Shown one piece after another: positions 33,902-41,654 of a DNA stretch of 64,000 nucleotides (its first letter is position 1; the number at the start of each line of letters is the position of its first letter). The notes under the pieces were generated by a model, which had not been told where the DNA came from, ran no database searches, and was given only the letters and a program-made list of their open reading frames with translations. Source of the DNA: Chersky-840 sp963794615 (lineage in GTDB: Bacteria; Actinomycetota; Acidimicrobiia; Acidimicrobiales; UBA8190); assembly GCA_963794615.1 (NCBI GenBank), contig CAWCEP010000005.1, forward strand, positions 372,001 to 436,000. The letters are read 5' to 3'. The position numbers and the translations under genes are program-made.

Positions 33902-34825
33902 CTAGTCCGGGCCGGCGGAGACCACCGGCAGCCCGTCGTCGCCCCCGAGGTCCGAGAGGGCGTCTTTCTGCCACGGTCGCGCGCTCACCAGCCAGACCAG
34001 CGCCACGCCCAGGAGGACCGAGCACAGCACCCAGCCGAGGGCCGTGGTCCCCACCCCGACGTACTTGAGCCCCGACGCGAAGATGACGAACGTGATGGCG
34101 GGCCGGACGTAGCGGTCCGGGGCTCGCGACGACAACAGCGAGCCGACGAGCACGGCGGGGACGCTCCCGACGATCAGCGAGGTCGTGACCGACAGCTCGA
34201 CGTGGCCGAAGGCGAGGGCGCCGAGGGCGGCGGCGGCGGTGAGGGGAACGGCCTGCGCCAGATCGGTGCCGACGAGTTGGTTGGCCCCGATCATGGGATA
34301 GAGGAACAGCAGGAACACGATCATGAGCGATCCCGACCCGACCGACGTGATCCCCACGATGACGCCCCCGATCATGCCGATGATGACGGTGGGCAGGGGC
34401 CGGATCGTGATGTTGTGGACGACGCCCCGGCGGGTGTTCCCGGCCCGGCGATCGAGCACCAAGCGCAGGACCATCGCCGACGCGCCGACGAGGAGGGCGG
34501 CACCGAGCGCGATCTGCACGTGATTCTCCGCCGACGACGCGCTGCCGATCAGATGGAGGAGATAGGCGCCCAGGAAGGCCATGGGGACCGAGCCGAGCAT
34601 CATCCACGCGACGAGCCGCAGGTTCACCGTGCCCTGGCGGAGGTGGACGGCTGCTCCGATGGGGCGCATGACGACCGCCGCCACCAGGTCGCTCGAGATG
34701 GCGGTCGAGGGCTTCACGCCGAAGAGGAGGATCAGCATCGGGGTCATGAGGGCACCCCCGCCCGCTCCGGTCATCCCCACCAGGAACCCGATGACGGTGC
34801 TCCCCAAGACGATGTAGGGATCCAT
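33902..34825 (-). CDS. TSUP (TauE/SafE) family anion permease
   Basis: A 307-residue integral membrane protein with about eight hydrophobic helices. The N-terminal Gly-Phe-Leu-Val-Gly-Met-Thr-Gly-Ala-Gly-Gly-Gly-Ala-Leu-Met-Thr-Pro motif and the internal repeat Gly-Ile-Thr-Ser-Val-Gly-Ser-Gly-Ser-Leu are the paired signature of TSUP. The family exports sulfite, sulfonates or related anions; the substrate here is unknown. ATG 34825 with GGGAGGTG eight bases upstream. Confidence 0.9.
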   Translation of the reverse strand: MDPYIVLGSTVIGFLVGMTGAGGGALMTPMLILLFGVKPSTAISSDLVAAVVMRPIGAAVHLRQGTVNLRLVAWMMLGSVPMAFLGAYLLHLIGSASSAENHVQIALGAALLVGASAMVLRLVLDRRAGNTRRGVVHNITIRPLPTVIIGMIGGVIVGITSVGSGSLMIVFLLFLYPMIGANQLVGTDLAQAVPLTAAAALGALAFGHVELSVTTSLIVGSVPAVLVGSLLSSRAPDRYVRPAITFVIFASGLKYVGVGTTALGWVLCSVLLGVALVWLVSARPWQKDALSDLGGDDGLPVVSAGPD

Positions 34826-34917
34826 CCGAGACGCACCTCCCCTCGACCGGTCCGCTCGTCACCCCGACCAGGCTCTTGACGCCCCCGACAAGCGCCCGCC
34901 AGACCCTACCTGCAGGG

Positions 34918-35310
34918 CTACCAGCGCTCGACGAGGTGCTCGCGACCCGGGGGTGGCTCGTAGGGCTCGGGCCAGAAGTCGGTGATCTTCGTGATCCGTC
35001 CGTCGCGGAACTCGAAGAAAGCGATGGCGAGCGACGACTCGTCGCCGACGGTCCACCGGAACAGGACACTGCCGTTGCGTTCGTCGCCGAGCACCACCTG
35101 GGGCTCGAGATGCCAGTCGCCGGGAAACTCGGCGTTGAACGTCACGTACCGGTCGCGGCCCGAGATGCGCTCGCGCGACTGGGGGATCTCGTAGACCACG
35201 TCCGGGTCGAGCAGTTCGACGAGGCCGGTCCAGTCCCGACGTTCGAGTCGCTGCACGAACGCCGCCACGAGTTCCCTGCCGCCGGTCACGAGTTCCTTGC
35301 CGCTGGCCAC
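34918..35310 (-). CDS. NTF2/SnoaL-like protein
   Basis: A 130-residue protein of the SnoaL-like fold: an N-terminal helix containing Ala-Phe-Val-Gln-Arg-Leu-Glu-Arg-Arg-Asp-Trp, then Leu-Leu-Asp-Pro-Asp-Val-Val-Tyr-Glu-Ile-Pro-Gln, and a C-terminal Phe-Arg-Asp-Gly-Arg-Ile-Thr-Lys-Ile-Thr-Asp-Phe-Trp-Pro-Glu. The Trp-Pro-Glu ending is typical for this group. The same frame is open upstream into the next gene, which would suggest a fusion. The GTG at 35310 has its own TATGGT promoter hexamer and the upstream gene has a natural stop if one extra base is removed, so I treat them as two genes. Confidence 0.78.
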   Translation of the reverse strand: MASGKELVTGGRELVAAFVQRLERRDWTGLVELLDPDVVYEIPQSRERISGRDRYVTFNAEFPGDWHLEPQVVLGDERNGSVLFRWTVGDESSLAIAFFEFRDGRITKITDFWPEPYEPPPGREHLVERW

Positions 35311-35324
35311 GGGCGCACACCATA
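35311..35324 (-). promoter_or_regulatory. -10 hexamer TATGGT for a leaderless start
   Basis: Minus-strand TATGGT at 35324-35319 ends eight bases before GTG 35310. This independent start argues against the apparent fusion with the upstream gene. Confidence 0.5.
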
Positions 35325-35342
35325 CGGCGCCGGGCCCGGCCC

Positions 35343-35910
35343 TCAGGAAGCCTGAGCTTCTCCGGTGACCCGTCTCGTGATTTCGCGGCACGCGCGGCCG
35401 GGCCTTGATCACCTTGGTGCGCAACGCCACCGAACCCTCGGTCTCGTAGGCGCGTCGGAGGTCGAGGATCTCGGGGACATCTCTCCTCGGTGCCGCGGCC
35501 ACGACCGCCGCGCTCACCTCGTAGGCGTTCTCGGCGTCGAGACATGCGCCGATGAGGAAGTCGGCCTCGTCGCCGTCGTCGGTGGCCGCCAACGCCACCA
35601 TGGCGCTCACCATGACGTCGAGCGCGATGGTGGCGACCCCCGACCCGCCGATGGCCAGGGCGGGGCCGACGGCGTCGGCCCGCTCGAGCTGTTCCGGTGT
35701 CAGTTCGCTGCGCAGTGTCTTGACGGCGTGACCGACCGACCCGACCGCCTGGTGTGCGGACTTGGCGATGAGGCGCGCCGAGGCGTCATCACCCTGTTCG
35801 AGTGCGACGCCGAGGTCCTCCATGGTGGCGTGGGCGCGCTCGAGCTCGAAAGCGAGCTGCACGGTCTTCTCGCGCCAATCGTTGGAACGGTGGTGCAGGT
35901 TTCCTGCCAT
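35343..35910 (-). CDS. Helical hypothetical protein, end shifted by a probable one-base insertion
   Basis: About 188 residues, almost entirely predicted helix. It starts at ATG 35910 with GGGAGG six bases upstream. The sequence runs Glu-Arg-Ala-His-Ala-Thr-Met-Glu-Asp-Leu, then long Ala/Leu/Val helices with Asp-Asp-Gly-Asp-Glu-Ala-Asp in a turn. As written the frame runs into the SnoaL gene. Removing one base near 35385 gives the natural-looking end Glu-Ile-Thr-Arg-Arg-Val-Thr-Gly-Glu-Ala-Gln-Ala-Ser and a TGA at 35345-35343. No family is recognised; a helical bundle with a regulatory or scaffold role is only a guess. Confidence 0.6.
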
Positions 35911-36248
35911 GGAGTGCCTCCCGGTCATCGGCGCCCGCAGGTTCGGGGCGCGCCGCATGAGCAACACGGTCGCTCCAAAGACGATACCCACGCTGCGTGC
36001 GTTCTCCACACGACGGGGGCACAACATGCGCACACCGTGCGATCCCGTCCGTGGTTTCTCGTGCAACCCGTTCCAACGCGGCACAACGGTACGCACCTGC
36101 GGTTTCACGGTCGATTGCCGTGCTCGGTGCACGGACCGGGTGCGACCACGAACACGTTGGGGGACGTGATCTCACTCACCGACGTGAGTTTCGTGCCTGG
36201 CACCAGCGAGCACGGTGTGCTGCGTTTGTCAAGACCCCTGTTGCCAGC
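35911..36248. other. Intergenic region between divergent genes
   Basis: About 340 bases with no supported gene. It must contain the promoter of the helical-protein gene. Because the downstream gene is a cell-wall lytic protein, I looked for a c-di-AMP (ydaO-type) riboswitch; the conserved blocks are not evident. A short inverted repeat ACTCAC-CGAC-GTGAGT lies near 36175-36190. Confidence 0.4.
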
Positions 36249-36260
36249 TACTTTCGCAGG
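36249..36260 (+). promoter_or_regulatory. -10 hexamer TACTTT for a leaderless start
   Basis: TACTTT at 36249-36254 ends six bases before GTG 36261. It decides the start of the lytic protein, which has no ribosome site. Confidence 0.5.
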
Positions 36261-37379
36261 GTGTCTCGCGCCTGGTTCATCGCGTCGAGGAGCCGAGGTG
36301 GACGACGCGGACGCCGCATCGTTCCCGCCGCACTGCTCTCGGTGCTGCTGAGCGCGGGCACGCTGACGGTCGTCGCCTCACCGCCCGCGGTCGCGAACCA
36401 GATCGGCGATCTCAAGGCCCAGGCGAAGGCGATCGAGCAGAAGTTGGTGCAGGAGCAATTGGAGATCGACGCGTACCAACAGCAGTACTCGGTGGCGACC
36501 GCCAAGGTGGCCGCCGACGCGCAGGCCATCGCCCAGGTCGACCAGCAGCTCGCCACGGACCAGCAGCAGTACGGCGCCGACACGGCCCAGGTGCGCGAGC
36601 TCGCCATCTCGTCGTACATGAACGGCGGCGGGCTGTCGGGATCGGATACGGCGTTGTTCGACGGCAACACCGAAGAGGTGCAGTCGGCCAACGAGTACAG
36701 CTCCATCGCGACGGGGAACATCGAGACGGCGCTGAACCAGCTCCAGAGCGCCCAGGACGCGTTGCAAGCCCAACAGGCTGCGCTCCACCAGCAACAGGCC
36801 AAGGACGAGTCAGATCAGACCAACCAGGCCACCGCGCTGAACCAGGCCGACGCCACCGAAGGGGCCATGGAGTCCGAGCAGGGTCTCGTCACGGGACGAC
36901 TGGCCGCGGCGGTCGCCGCGCAGGCCGGCGCCCAGGACCGGGCTGCCACCGCCGCGGTGGCCGCGGCCCAGAAGGCGGGCGCGTCGAAGGCGGGGTCGAA
37001 GCCCGGCAAGGGCGGGACCAAGGCGGGAGGTGGATCATCGGCCGGGACCGGGGTGGCAACGGGAACCGGGACGGGATCGGGAGCGGGAACGGTGGTCGGG
37101 CCGGCCATCCCCGATCCGGCGTTGCCCTCGTTCCTGCAGTGCGTGGTGCAGGCCGAGTCGGGCGGGAACTACGGGGCGGTGTCCCCGAGCGGAACCTACA
37201 TGGGCGCTTTTCAGTTCAGCCAGCCGACGTGGAATTTCGCGGCGCGCGCCGCCGGGCTCGCCTATCTCGTGGGCCTGGCCCCCAACCGAGCCACCAAGGC
37301 CGAGCAGGACACCGTGGCGGTGGCGCTCTTCGCCCTCGACGGCCAGCAGCCGTGGCTGGGCGACCGCTGCAGCGCCTAG
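36261..37379 (+). CDS. Exported coiled-coil protein with C-terminal lysozyme-like (transglycosylase/Rpf-like) domain
   Basis: A 372-residue secreted cell-wall protein. An Arg-rich N-terminus and hydrophobic core ending Ala-Val-Ala form the signal peptide. Residues about 50-230 are a Gln/Ala-rich coiled coil in the style of RipA or CwlO N-termini, including the Ser-Tyr-Met-Asn-Gly-Gly-Gly bend. A Gly/Lys/Thr-rich linker follows. The C-terminal domain of about 80 residues starts Phe-Leu-Gln-Cys-Val-Val-Gln-Ala-Glu-Ser-Gly-Gly-Asn-Tyr, with the catalytic Glu and the Gly-Ala-Phe-Gln-Phe core of resuscitation-factor/transglycosylase folds. It should cut peptidoglycan, with the coiled coil for localisation or autoinhibition (inferred). 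Confidence 0.85.
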   Translation: MSRAWFIASRSRGGRRGRRIVPAALLSVLLSAGTLTVVASPPAVANQIGDLKAQAKAIEQKLVQEQLEIDAYQQQYSVATAKVAADAQAIAQVDQQLATDQQQYGADTAQVRELAISSYMNGGGLSGSDTALFDGNTEEVQSANEYSSIATGNIETALNQLQSAQDALQAQQAALHQQQAKDESDQTNQATALNQADATEGAMESEQGLVTGRLAAAVAAQAGAQDRAATAAVAAAQKAGASKAGSKPGKGGTKAGGGSSAGTGVATGTGTGSGAGTVVGPAIPDPALPSFLQCVVQAESGGNYGAVSPSGTYMGAFQFSQPTWNFAARAAGLAYLVGLAPNRATKAEQDTVAVALFALDGQQPWLGDRCSA

Positions 37380-37395
37380 CGCAGAGGCGCCGCGC

Positions 37396-40300
37396 CTAGG
37401 CCACGAAGTACTTGGCCTGGGGGTGGGGGGAGATGATGGCGTCGGTGGTCTGCTCGGGGTGCATCTGGAACCCGTCGCTGACCGTGACGCCGATGCGGTC
37501 CCCGCCGAGGAGCTCGACCACCTTGGCGTTGTCCTCGAGGTCGGGGCAGGCCGGGTACCCCCACGAGTAGCGCCCGCCCCGGTACTGCTGGCGGAAGAGC
37601 CCCGTCAGGGTGGGCCCGTCCTCGTCCGCGAAACCCCATTCCTCGCGGATGCGGTGGTGCCAGTACTCGGCCAGGGCCTCGGCCATCTCCACCCCGAGGC
37701 CGTGGAGCTTCAGGTAGTCGACGTACTGGTTCTCGGCGTGGAGGCGGGCCGCCTCCACCGAGACGGCCGATCCCATCGTCACCACCTGGAAGGCCGCGTA
37801 GTCGGGCTCGCCGGACTCGATAGAACGGAAGAAGTCGGCGATGCACAGCCAGGGCTCCTTCTTCTGACGGGGGAAGGTGAACCGGGTGAGCTCGGTCGAG
37901 CGCGTCTCGTCGGTCCACAGCACCACGTCGTTGCCGTCCGCGTTGGCGGCGAAGTAGCCGTAGGCGACCTGGGGTACGAGAAGGTCCTTGGCCTTGGCCT
38001 TGTCGAGCTCCTCGCGCAGCTCGGCGCTGACGCGCTCTTTGAACTCTCCGTCGGACTCGGCCACGCCCTGGTGGTCGCGCTCGGGGCGGTACCCCCACTG
38101 GTTGCGGAACAGCGCGGTGAGGTTGAGATAGGCGGCGATGTCGTCGAGGGGGATGCCCTTGGCCACCCGTGATCCCAGGAAGGGCGGCGTGAACACGGGG
38201 CTGTCGGCCGCCACCGTGGGGGCGCGGCGGGGCGCGACGGCGGATTCGTCGACGGGCAACTGGGACTTGCGGGGCGGAAGCTTGCGCCCCCCCTGCTCGC
38301 GACCGAAGGCGGGGTCCTCCTCGCCGGTCTTCTTCATCTCGACGAGACGGTCCATGGTGCGCAGTCCCTCGAAGGCGTCCTTGCCGTAGAAGAGGCGGCC
38401 TTCGTAGACCGAGCGGAGATCGCGCTCGACGTAGTTGCGGGTCAGGGCGGCCCCCCCGAGGAGCACGGGGATGTGGGCCAGTTTTCGGGTGTTCATCTCC
38501 TCGAGGTTCTCGCGCATGATGAGCGTCGACTTCACGAGCAGCCCGCTCATGCCGATGGCGTCGGCTTTGTGGTCCTCGGCGGCCTGGAGCATCTCGTTGA
38601 TGTTGACTTTGATGCCGAGGTTCACGATCTCGTAGCCGTTGTTGGTGAGGATGATGTCCACGAGGTTCTTGCCGATGTCGTGGACGTCACCCTTGACCGT
38701 CGCGAGCACGACGGTGCCCTTGCCGCCCTGGTCGGCCTTCTCCATATGGGGCTCGAGATAGGACACGGCCGCCTTCATGGTCTCGGCGGACTGGAGCACG
38801 AAGGGCAGTTGCATCTCGCCGGTGGCGAAGAGCTCGCCCACTGTCTTCATGCCGGCCAGGAGGAAGTCGTTCACGATGGTGAGCGCCCCGTGGCCCGACC
38901 CCAGCGCCTCGGCCAGGTCGTCCTCGAGCCCGTTGCGGTCACCGTCGATGATGCGTTGCTCCAGGCGGCGCTCGACGGTCCATCCCGTGCGGTCCTCGGT
39001 CACCGCCGCGGTGGCGGACACGCCCTCGAAGATCCCGAGAAGCTCCTGGAGGGGGTCGTACCCGTCGGTGCGGCGGTCGTAGATGAGGTCGAGGCAGACT
39101 TCGCGGGCGCGCTCGTCGATCTTCGACAGCGGGATGATGCGCGCCGCGTGGACGATCGCCGCGTCGAGCCCGGCCTCGACCAGCTCATGGAGGAACATCG
39201 AGTTGAGGACGTGGCGGGCCGCGGGGTTGAGCCCGAAGGACACGTTCGACAGCCCCACGATGGTGAACACCCCGGGCAGCTCGGCCTTGATGCGGCGGGT
39301 GCCCTCGAGCGTCTCGATGCCGTCGCGGCGGCTCTCTTCCATGCCCGTCGACAGGGGGAGGACGAGGGGGTCGAAGATGAGGTCGGACGGCTCGAGCCCG
39401 TAACGGTCGACGGCGATGTCGCGGATGGCCGTCGCGGCGCGGACCTTCCAGTCGGCCGTGCGGGCCTGGCCCTCGGTGTCGATGCACGTGCACACCACCG
39501 CCGCGCCGTACTCGCGGGCCAGGGTGAGGAACTTGTCGAGGCGGGTGCCGGGGTCGTCGCCCTCTTCGAGGTTGACCGAATTGAGGATGGGGCGGCCCCC
39601 GATCCACCTGAGGGCGGCCTCGACGACGGGCGCCTCGGTCGAGTCCACCATGAGGGGGACGCTGGCCTGGGTGGCGAGGCGGCTGGCGACCTCGGTCATG
39701 TCGGCCACGCCGTCGGCGCCGGTGTAGTCGACGCAGACGTCGAGGACATGGGCGCCCTCCTTCACCTGGTCGCGGCCGATGGCGACGGTGGTGTCCCAGT
39801 CGGCGGCCAGCATGGCCTCGCGGAACTTCTTCGAACCGTTGGCGTTGGTGCGCTCGCCCACCACCAGGAACGAGGTGTCCTGATGGAAGCCCACGTTGCT
39901 GTAGATCGACGATGCCCCCGGCTCGTGCTCGATGGACGAGGCGGGCCGGGGGGCGGGGACGAGGTCGCGACAGCGCTCGACCACGGCGCGCAGATGGTCG
40001 GGGGTGGTGCCGCAGCAGCCGCCCACGACGCTCACCCCGAGCTCGGTGATGAACCGCTCGAGATGGTCGGCGAGCTGGTCCGGGGTCAGGTCGTAGTGCA
40101 TCTTGCCGTCCACCACCGACGGCAGGCCGGCGTTGGGCTGGGCGGAGACCGGCAGACGGGAGTGCTGGCTCAGGTAGCGGATGGCCTCGCCCATCTCGGC
40201 CGGCCCGGTGGCGCAGTTGAGCCCGATGATGTCGGGCCGCATGGGGTCGAGGGCAGTGAGCGCGGCGCCGATCTCGGTGCCCGGGAGCATGCGCCCGGTG

Positions 40301-40968
40301 AGCTCGATGGTGACCTGGACCTGGATCGGCACGCGCCGGTCCGATTCGACCATGGCGCGCTTGGCCGCGTTGATCGCCGCCTTCGCCTGGAGCAGGTCGT
40401 AGACGGTCTCGATGAGGATGAGGTCGACGCCCCCGGCGATGAGCGCGGCGGCCTGCTCCTGGTAGGCGTTGCGCAGCTCGAGATAGGGGATCTGGCCCAG
40501 GGTGGGGAACTTGGTGCCGGGGCCCAGGTTGCCCGCCACCCAGCGGGGCCGGCCGTCCCCGGCGGCCGCGGCGGCCTCGTCGGCGGCCTCGCGGGCCAGG
40601 CGGGCGGCGGTGAGGTTGATCTCCTCGACGCGGTCCTCCAGGCCGTACTCGGCGAGGACCACCCCGAACCCGCCGAAGGCGTTGGCCTCGACCACGTCGA
40701 CGCCGACGTCGAGGAAGGAGCGGTGGATGGCCTTGACGACGTCGGGCCGGTGGAGGACCACGGCCTCGCTGCACCCCTCGAGGGCGGGGCCCCCGTAGTC
40801 CTCGGCGCTCAGGTCGGCCAGCTGCAGGCTCGTGCCCATGGCGCCGTCGAAGATCACCACCCGCTGGCGGGCGGCCTCGAGATAGGCGGCGCCGCGCTCG
40901 TCCATGGGGAGGGCGCCGTGCGCCAGCACGGGAGGGGGAGCCTGATGGGGGTCCACGGTCGGGGCCAC
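37396..40968 (-). CDS. metH: Cobalamin-dependent methionine synthase
   Basis: A 1,190-residue, four-module enzyme that methylates homocysteine from methyl-tetrahydrofolate through B12. Order: homocysteine domain with zinc cysteines in Leu-Asn-Cys-Ala-Thr-Gly and Gly-Gly-Cys-Cys-Gly-Thr-Thr; pterin domain with Asn-Val-Gly and Asp-Val-Cys-Val-Asp-Tyr. The cobalamin domain carries the axial His in Asp-Val-His-Asp-Ile-Gly-Lys-Asn. A C-terminal AdoMet reactivation domain includes Trp-Gly-Tyr-Pro-Ala-Cys-Pro-Asp. Length is normal and the frame intact. GTG start with TAGACT nine bases upstream. Divergent from the cobalamin adenosyltransferase gene. Confidence 0.97.
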   Translation of the reverse strand: MAPTVDPHQAPPPVLAHGALPMDERGAAYLEAARQRVVIFDGAMGTSLQLADLSAEDYGGPALEGCSEAVVLHRPDVVKAIHRSFLDVGVDVVEANAFGGFGVVLAEYGLEDRVEEINLTAARLAREAADEAAAAAGDGRPRWVAGNLGPGTKFPTLGQIPYLELRNAYQEQAAALIAGGVDLILIETVYDLLQAKAAINAAKRAMVESDRRVPIQVQVTIELTGRMLPGTEIGAALTALDPMRPDIIGLNCATGPAEMGEAIRYLSQHSRLPVSAQPNAGLPSVVDGKMHYDLTPDQLADHLERFITELGVSVVGGCCGTTPDHLRAVVERCRDLVPAPRPASSIEHEPGASSIYSNVGFHQDTSFLVVGERTNANGSKKFREAMLAADWDTTVAIGRDQVKEGAHVLDVCVDYTGADGVADMTEVASRLATQASVPLMVDSTEAPVVEAALRWIGGRPILNSVNLEEGDDPGTRLDKFLTLAREYGAAVVCTCIDTEGQARTADWKVRAATAIRDIAVDRYGLEPSDLIFDPLVLPLSTGMEESRRDGIETLEGTRRIKAELPGVFTIVGLSNVSFGLNPAARHVLNSMFLHELVEAGLDAAIVHAARIIPLSKIDERAREVCLDLIYDRRTDGYDPLQELLGIFEGVSATAAVTEDRTGWTVERRLEQRIIDGDRNGLEDDLAEALGSGHGALTIVNDFLLAGMKTVGELFATGEMQLPFVLQSAETMKAAVSYLEPHMEKADQGGKGTVVLATVKGDVHDIGKNLVDIILTNNGYEIVNLGIKVNINEMLQAAEDHKADAIGMSGLLVKSTLIMRENLEEMNTRKLAHIPVLLGGAALTRNYVERDLRSVYEGRLFYGKDAFEGLRTMDRLVEMKKTGEEDPAFGREQGGRKLPPRKSQLPVDESAVAPRRAPTVAADSPVFTPPFLGSRVAKGIPLDDIAAYLNLTALFRNQWGYRPERDHQGVAESDGEFKERVSAELREELDKAKAKDLLVPQVAYGYFAANADGNDVVLWTDETRSTELTRFTFPRQKKEPWLCIADFFRSIESGEPDYAAFQVVTMGSAVSVEAARLHAENQYVDYLKLHGLGVEMAEALAEYWHHRIREEWGFADEDGPTLTGLFRQQYRGGRYSWGYPACPDLEDNAKVVELLGGDRIGVTVSDGFQMHPEQTTDAIISPHPQAKYFVA

Positions 40969-40983
40969 GATCCATCCAGTCTA
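40969..40983 (-). promoter_or_regulatory. -10 hexamer TAGACT upstream of metH
   Basis: Minus-strand TAGACT at 40983-40978 ends nine bases before GTG 40968, giving a transcript with at most a few bases of leader. With so short a leader a metH riboswitch is excluded if this promoter is the one used. Confidence 0.4.
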
Positions 40984-40991
40984 CGGGCCAG

Positions 40992-41033
40992 GGTCGGCTT
41001 CTCCCTCCGGGCGAGAGGGGGGAGGAGCCGACC
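40992..41033 (-). promoter_or_regulatory. Inverted repeat in the metH-adenosyltransferase divergent region
   Basis: GGTCGGCT at 40992-40999 pairs perfectly with AGCCGACC at 41026-41033, and the inner CTCCCTC and GAGGGGGGAG arms extend the stem imperfectly. It sits just upstream of the metH -10 and 44 bases before the divergent -10. It could be an operator for both B12-linked genes or simply a structured spacer. Confidence 0.35.
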
Positions 41034-41076
41034 ACGACGGCCATCGGTGAGTGGGGAGGACTCGGTGGGGCGCCAT

Positions 41077-41090
41077 TAGCATGCCGCGCC
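41077..41090 (+). promoter_or_regulatory. -10 hexamer TAGCAT for a leaderless start
   Basis: TAGCAT at 41077-41082 ends eight bases before GTG 41091. Same hexamer and spacing as for aceE and the 23288 SDR. Confidence 0.5.
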
Positions 41091-41654
41091 GTGGTGAAGA
41101 TCTACACGCGCAAGGGTGACGACGGCACGACCGGGCTCTACTACGGGGGCCGCGTCCGCAAGGACTCGCCCGCCATCGAGGTGAACGGGAGTGTCGACGA
41201 GGCCCAGGCCCTGTTGGGCATGGCGCGCGCCGAAGCCGAGCCGGGATCGGAGCTCGACGACATCCTCCTGGATCTCGAGCGCGACCTGTACGTGCTCATG
41301 GCGGAGGTGGCCACCGCCCCCGCCAACCGACACAAGCTCGTGGAAGGAACCTCTCTCGTGACCGATGCGATGGTGCTCGCCCTCGAGGTGCGGATCGACG
41401 CGCTCAACGAGCGCTTCGAGATGCCCACCGAGTTCGTGGTGCCCGGCCAGAACCGGGTGTCCGCCGCCTTGGACGTGGCCCGCACGGTCGTGCGCCGGGC
41501 CGAGCGCGGCTGGGCCGGTGCGTCGCTCGCCCCCGGGTCTCACGTGGGGCCCTATCTCAACCGGCTCTCGGACCTGGTGTGGACGATGGCGCGGTGGCAG
41601 GAGGGCGAGCATGTCGAGGCGCGCTCGCTCGGACACGCCCCGGGTGCGGCGTGA
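41091..41654 (+). CDS. pduO: PduO-type cob(I)alamin adenosyltransferase
   Basis: A 187-residue trimeric-type ATP:cob(I)alamin adenosyltransferase making adenosylcobalamin. The ATP-binding N-terminus Tyr-Thr-Arg-Lys-Gly-Asp-Asp-Gly-Thr-Thr-Gly-Leu, the Gly-Ser-Val-Asp-Glu-Ala-Gln motif, and the C-terminal Ala-Arg-Thr-Val-Val-Arg-Arg-Ala-Glu-Arg and Tyr-Leu-Asn-Arg-Leu-Ser-Asp motifs are all present. Its product is needed by the mutase at 51.8 kb, not directly by MetH, which uses methylcobalamin. The leucyl aminopeptidase gene overlaps its stop by GTGA. Confidence 0.92.
   Translation: MVKIYTRKGDDGTTGLYYGGRVRKDSPAIEVNGSVDEAQALLGMARAEAEPGSELDDILLDLERDLYVLMAEVATAPANRHKLVEGTSLVTDAMVLALEVRIDALNERFEMPTEFVVPGQNRVSAALDVARTVVRRAERGWAGASLAPGSHVGPYLNRLSDLVWTMARWQEGEHVEARSLGHAPGAA

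Noticed and set aside
34918..35910. Fusion of a helical domain with a SnoaL domain
   Set aside because: One base removed near 35385 gives a natural stop, and the SnoaL part has a separate leaderless promoter at 35319-35324.
35911..36260. c-di-AMP (ydaO) riboswitch ahead of the cell-wall lytic gene
   Set aside because: Such switches are common there in actinobacteria, but the conserved purine-rich blocks are not evident and the start looks leaderless.
40969..41090. Cobalamin riboswitch in front of metH
   Set aside because: The space is only 122 bases, shared with a divergent gene, and no B12-box-like conserved core is visible; the predicted leader is only a few bases.
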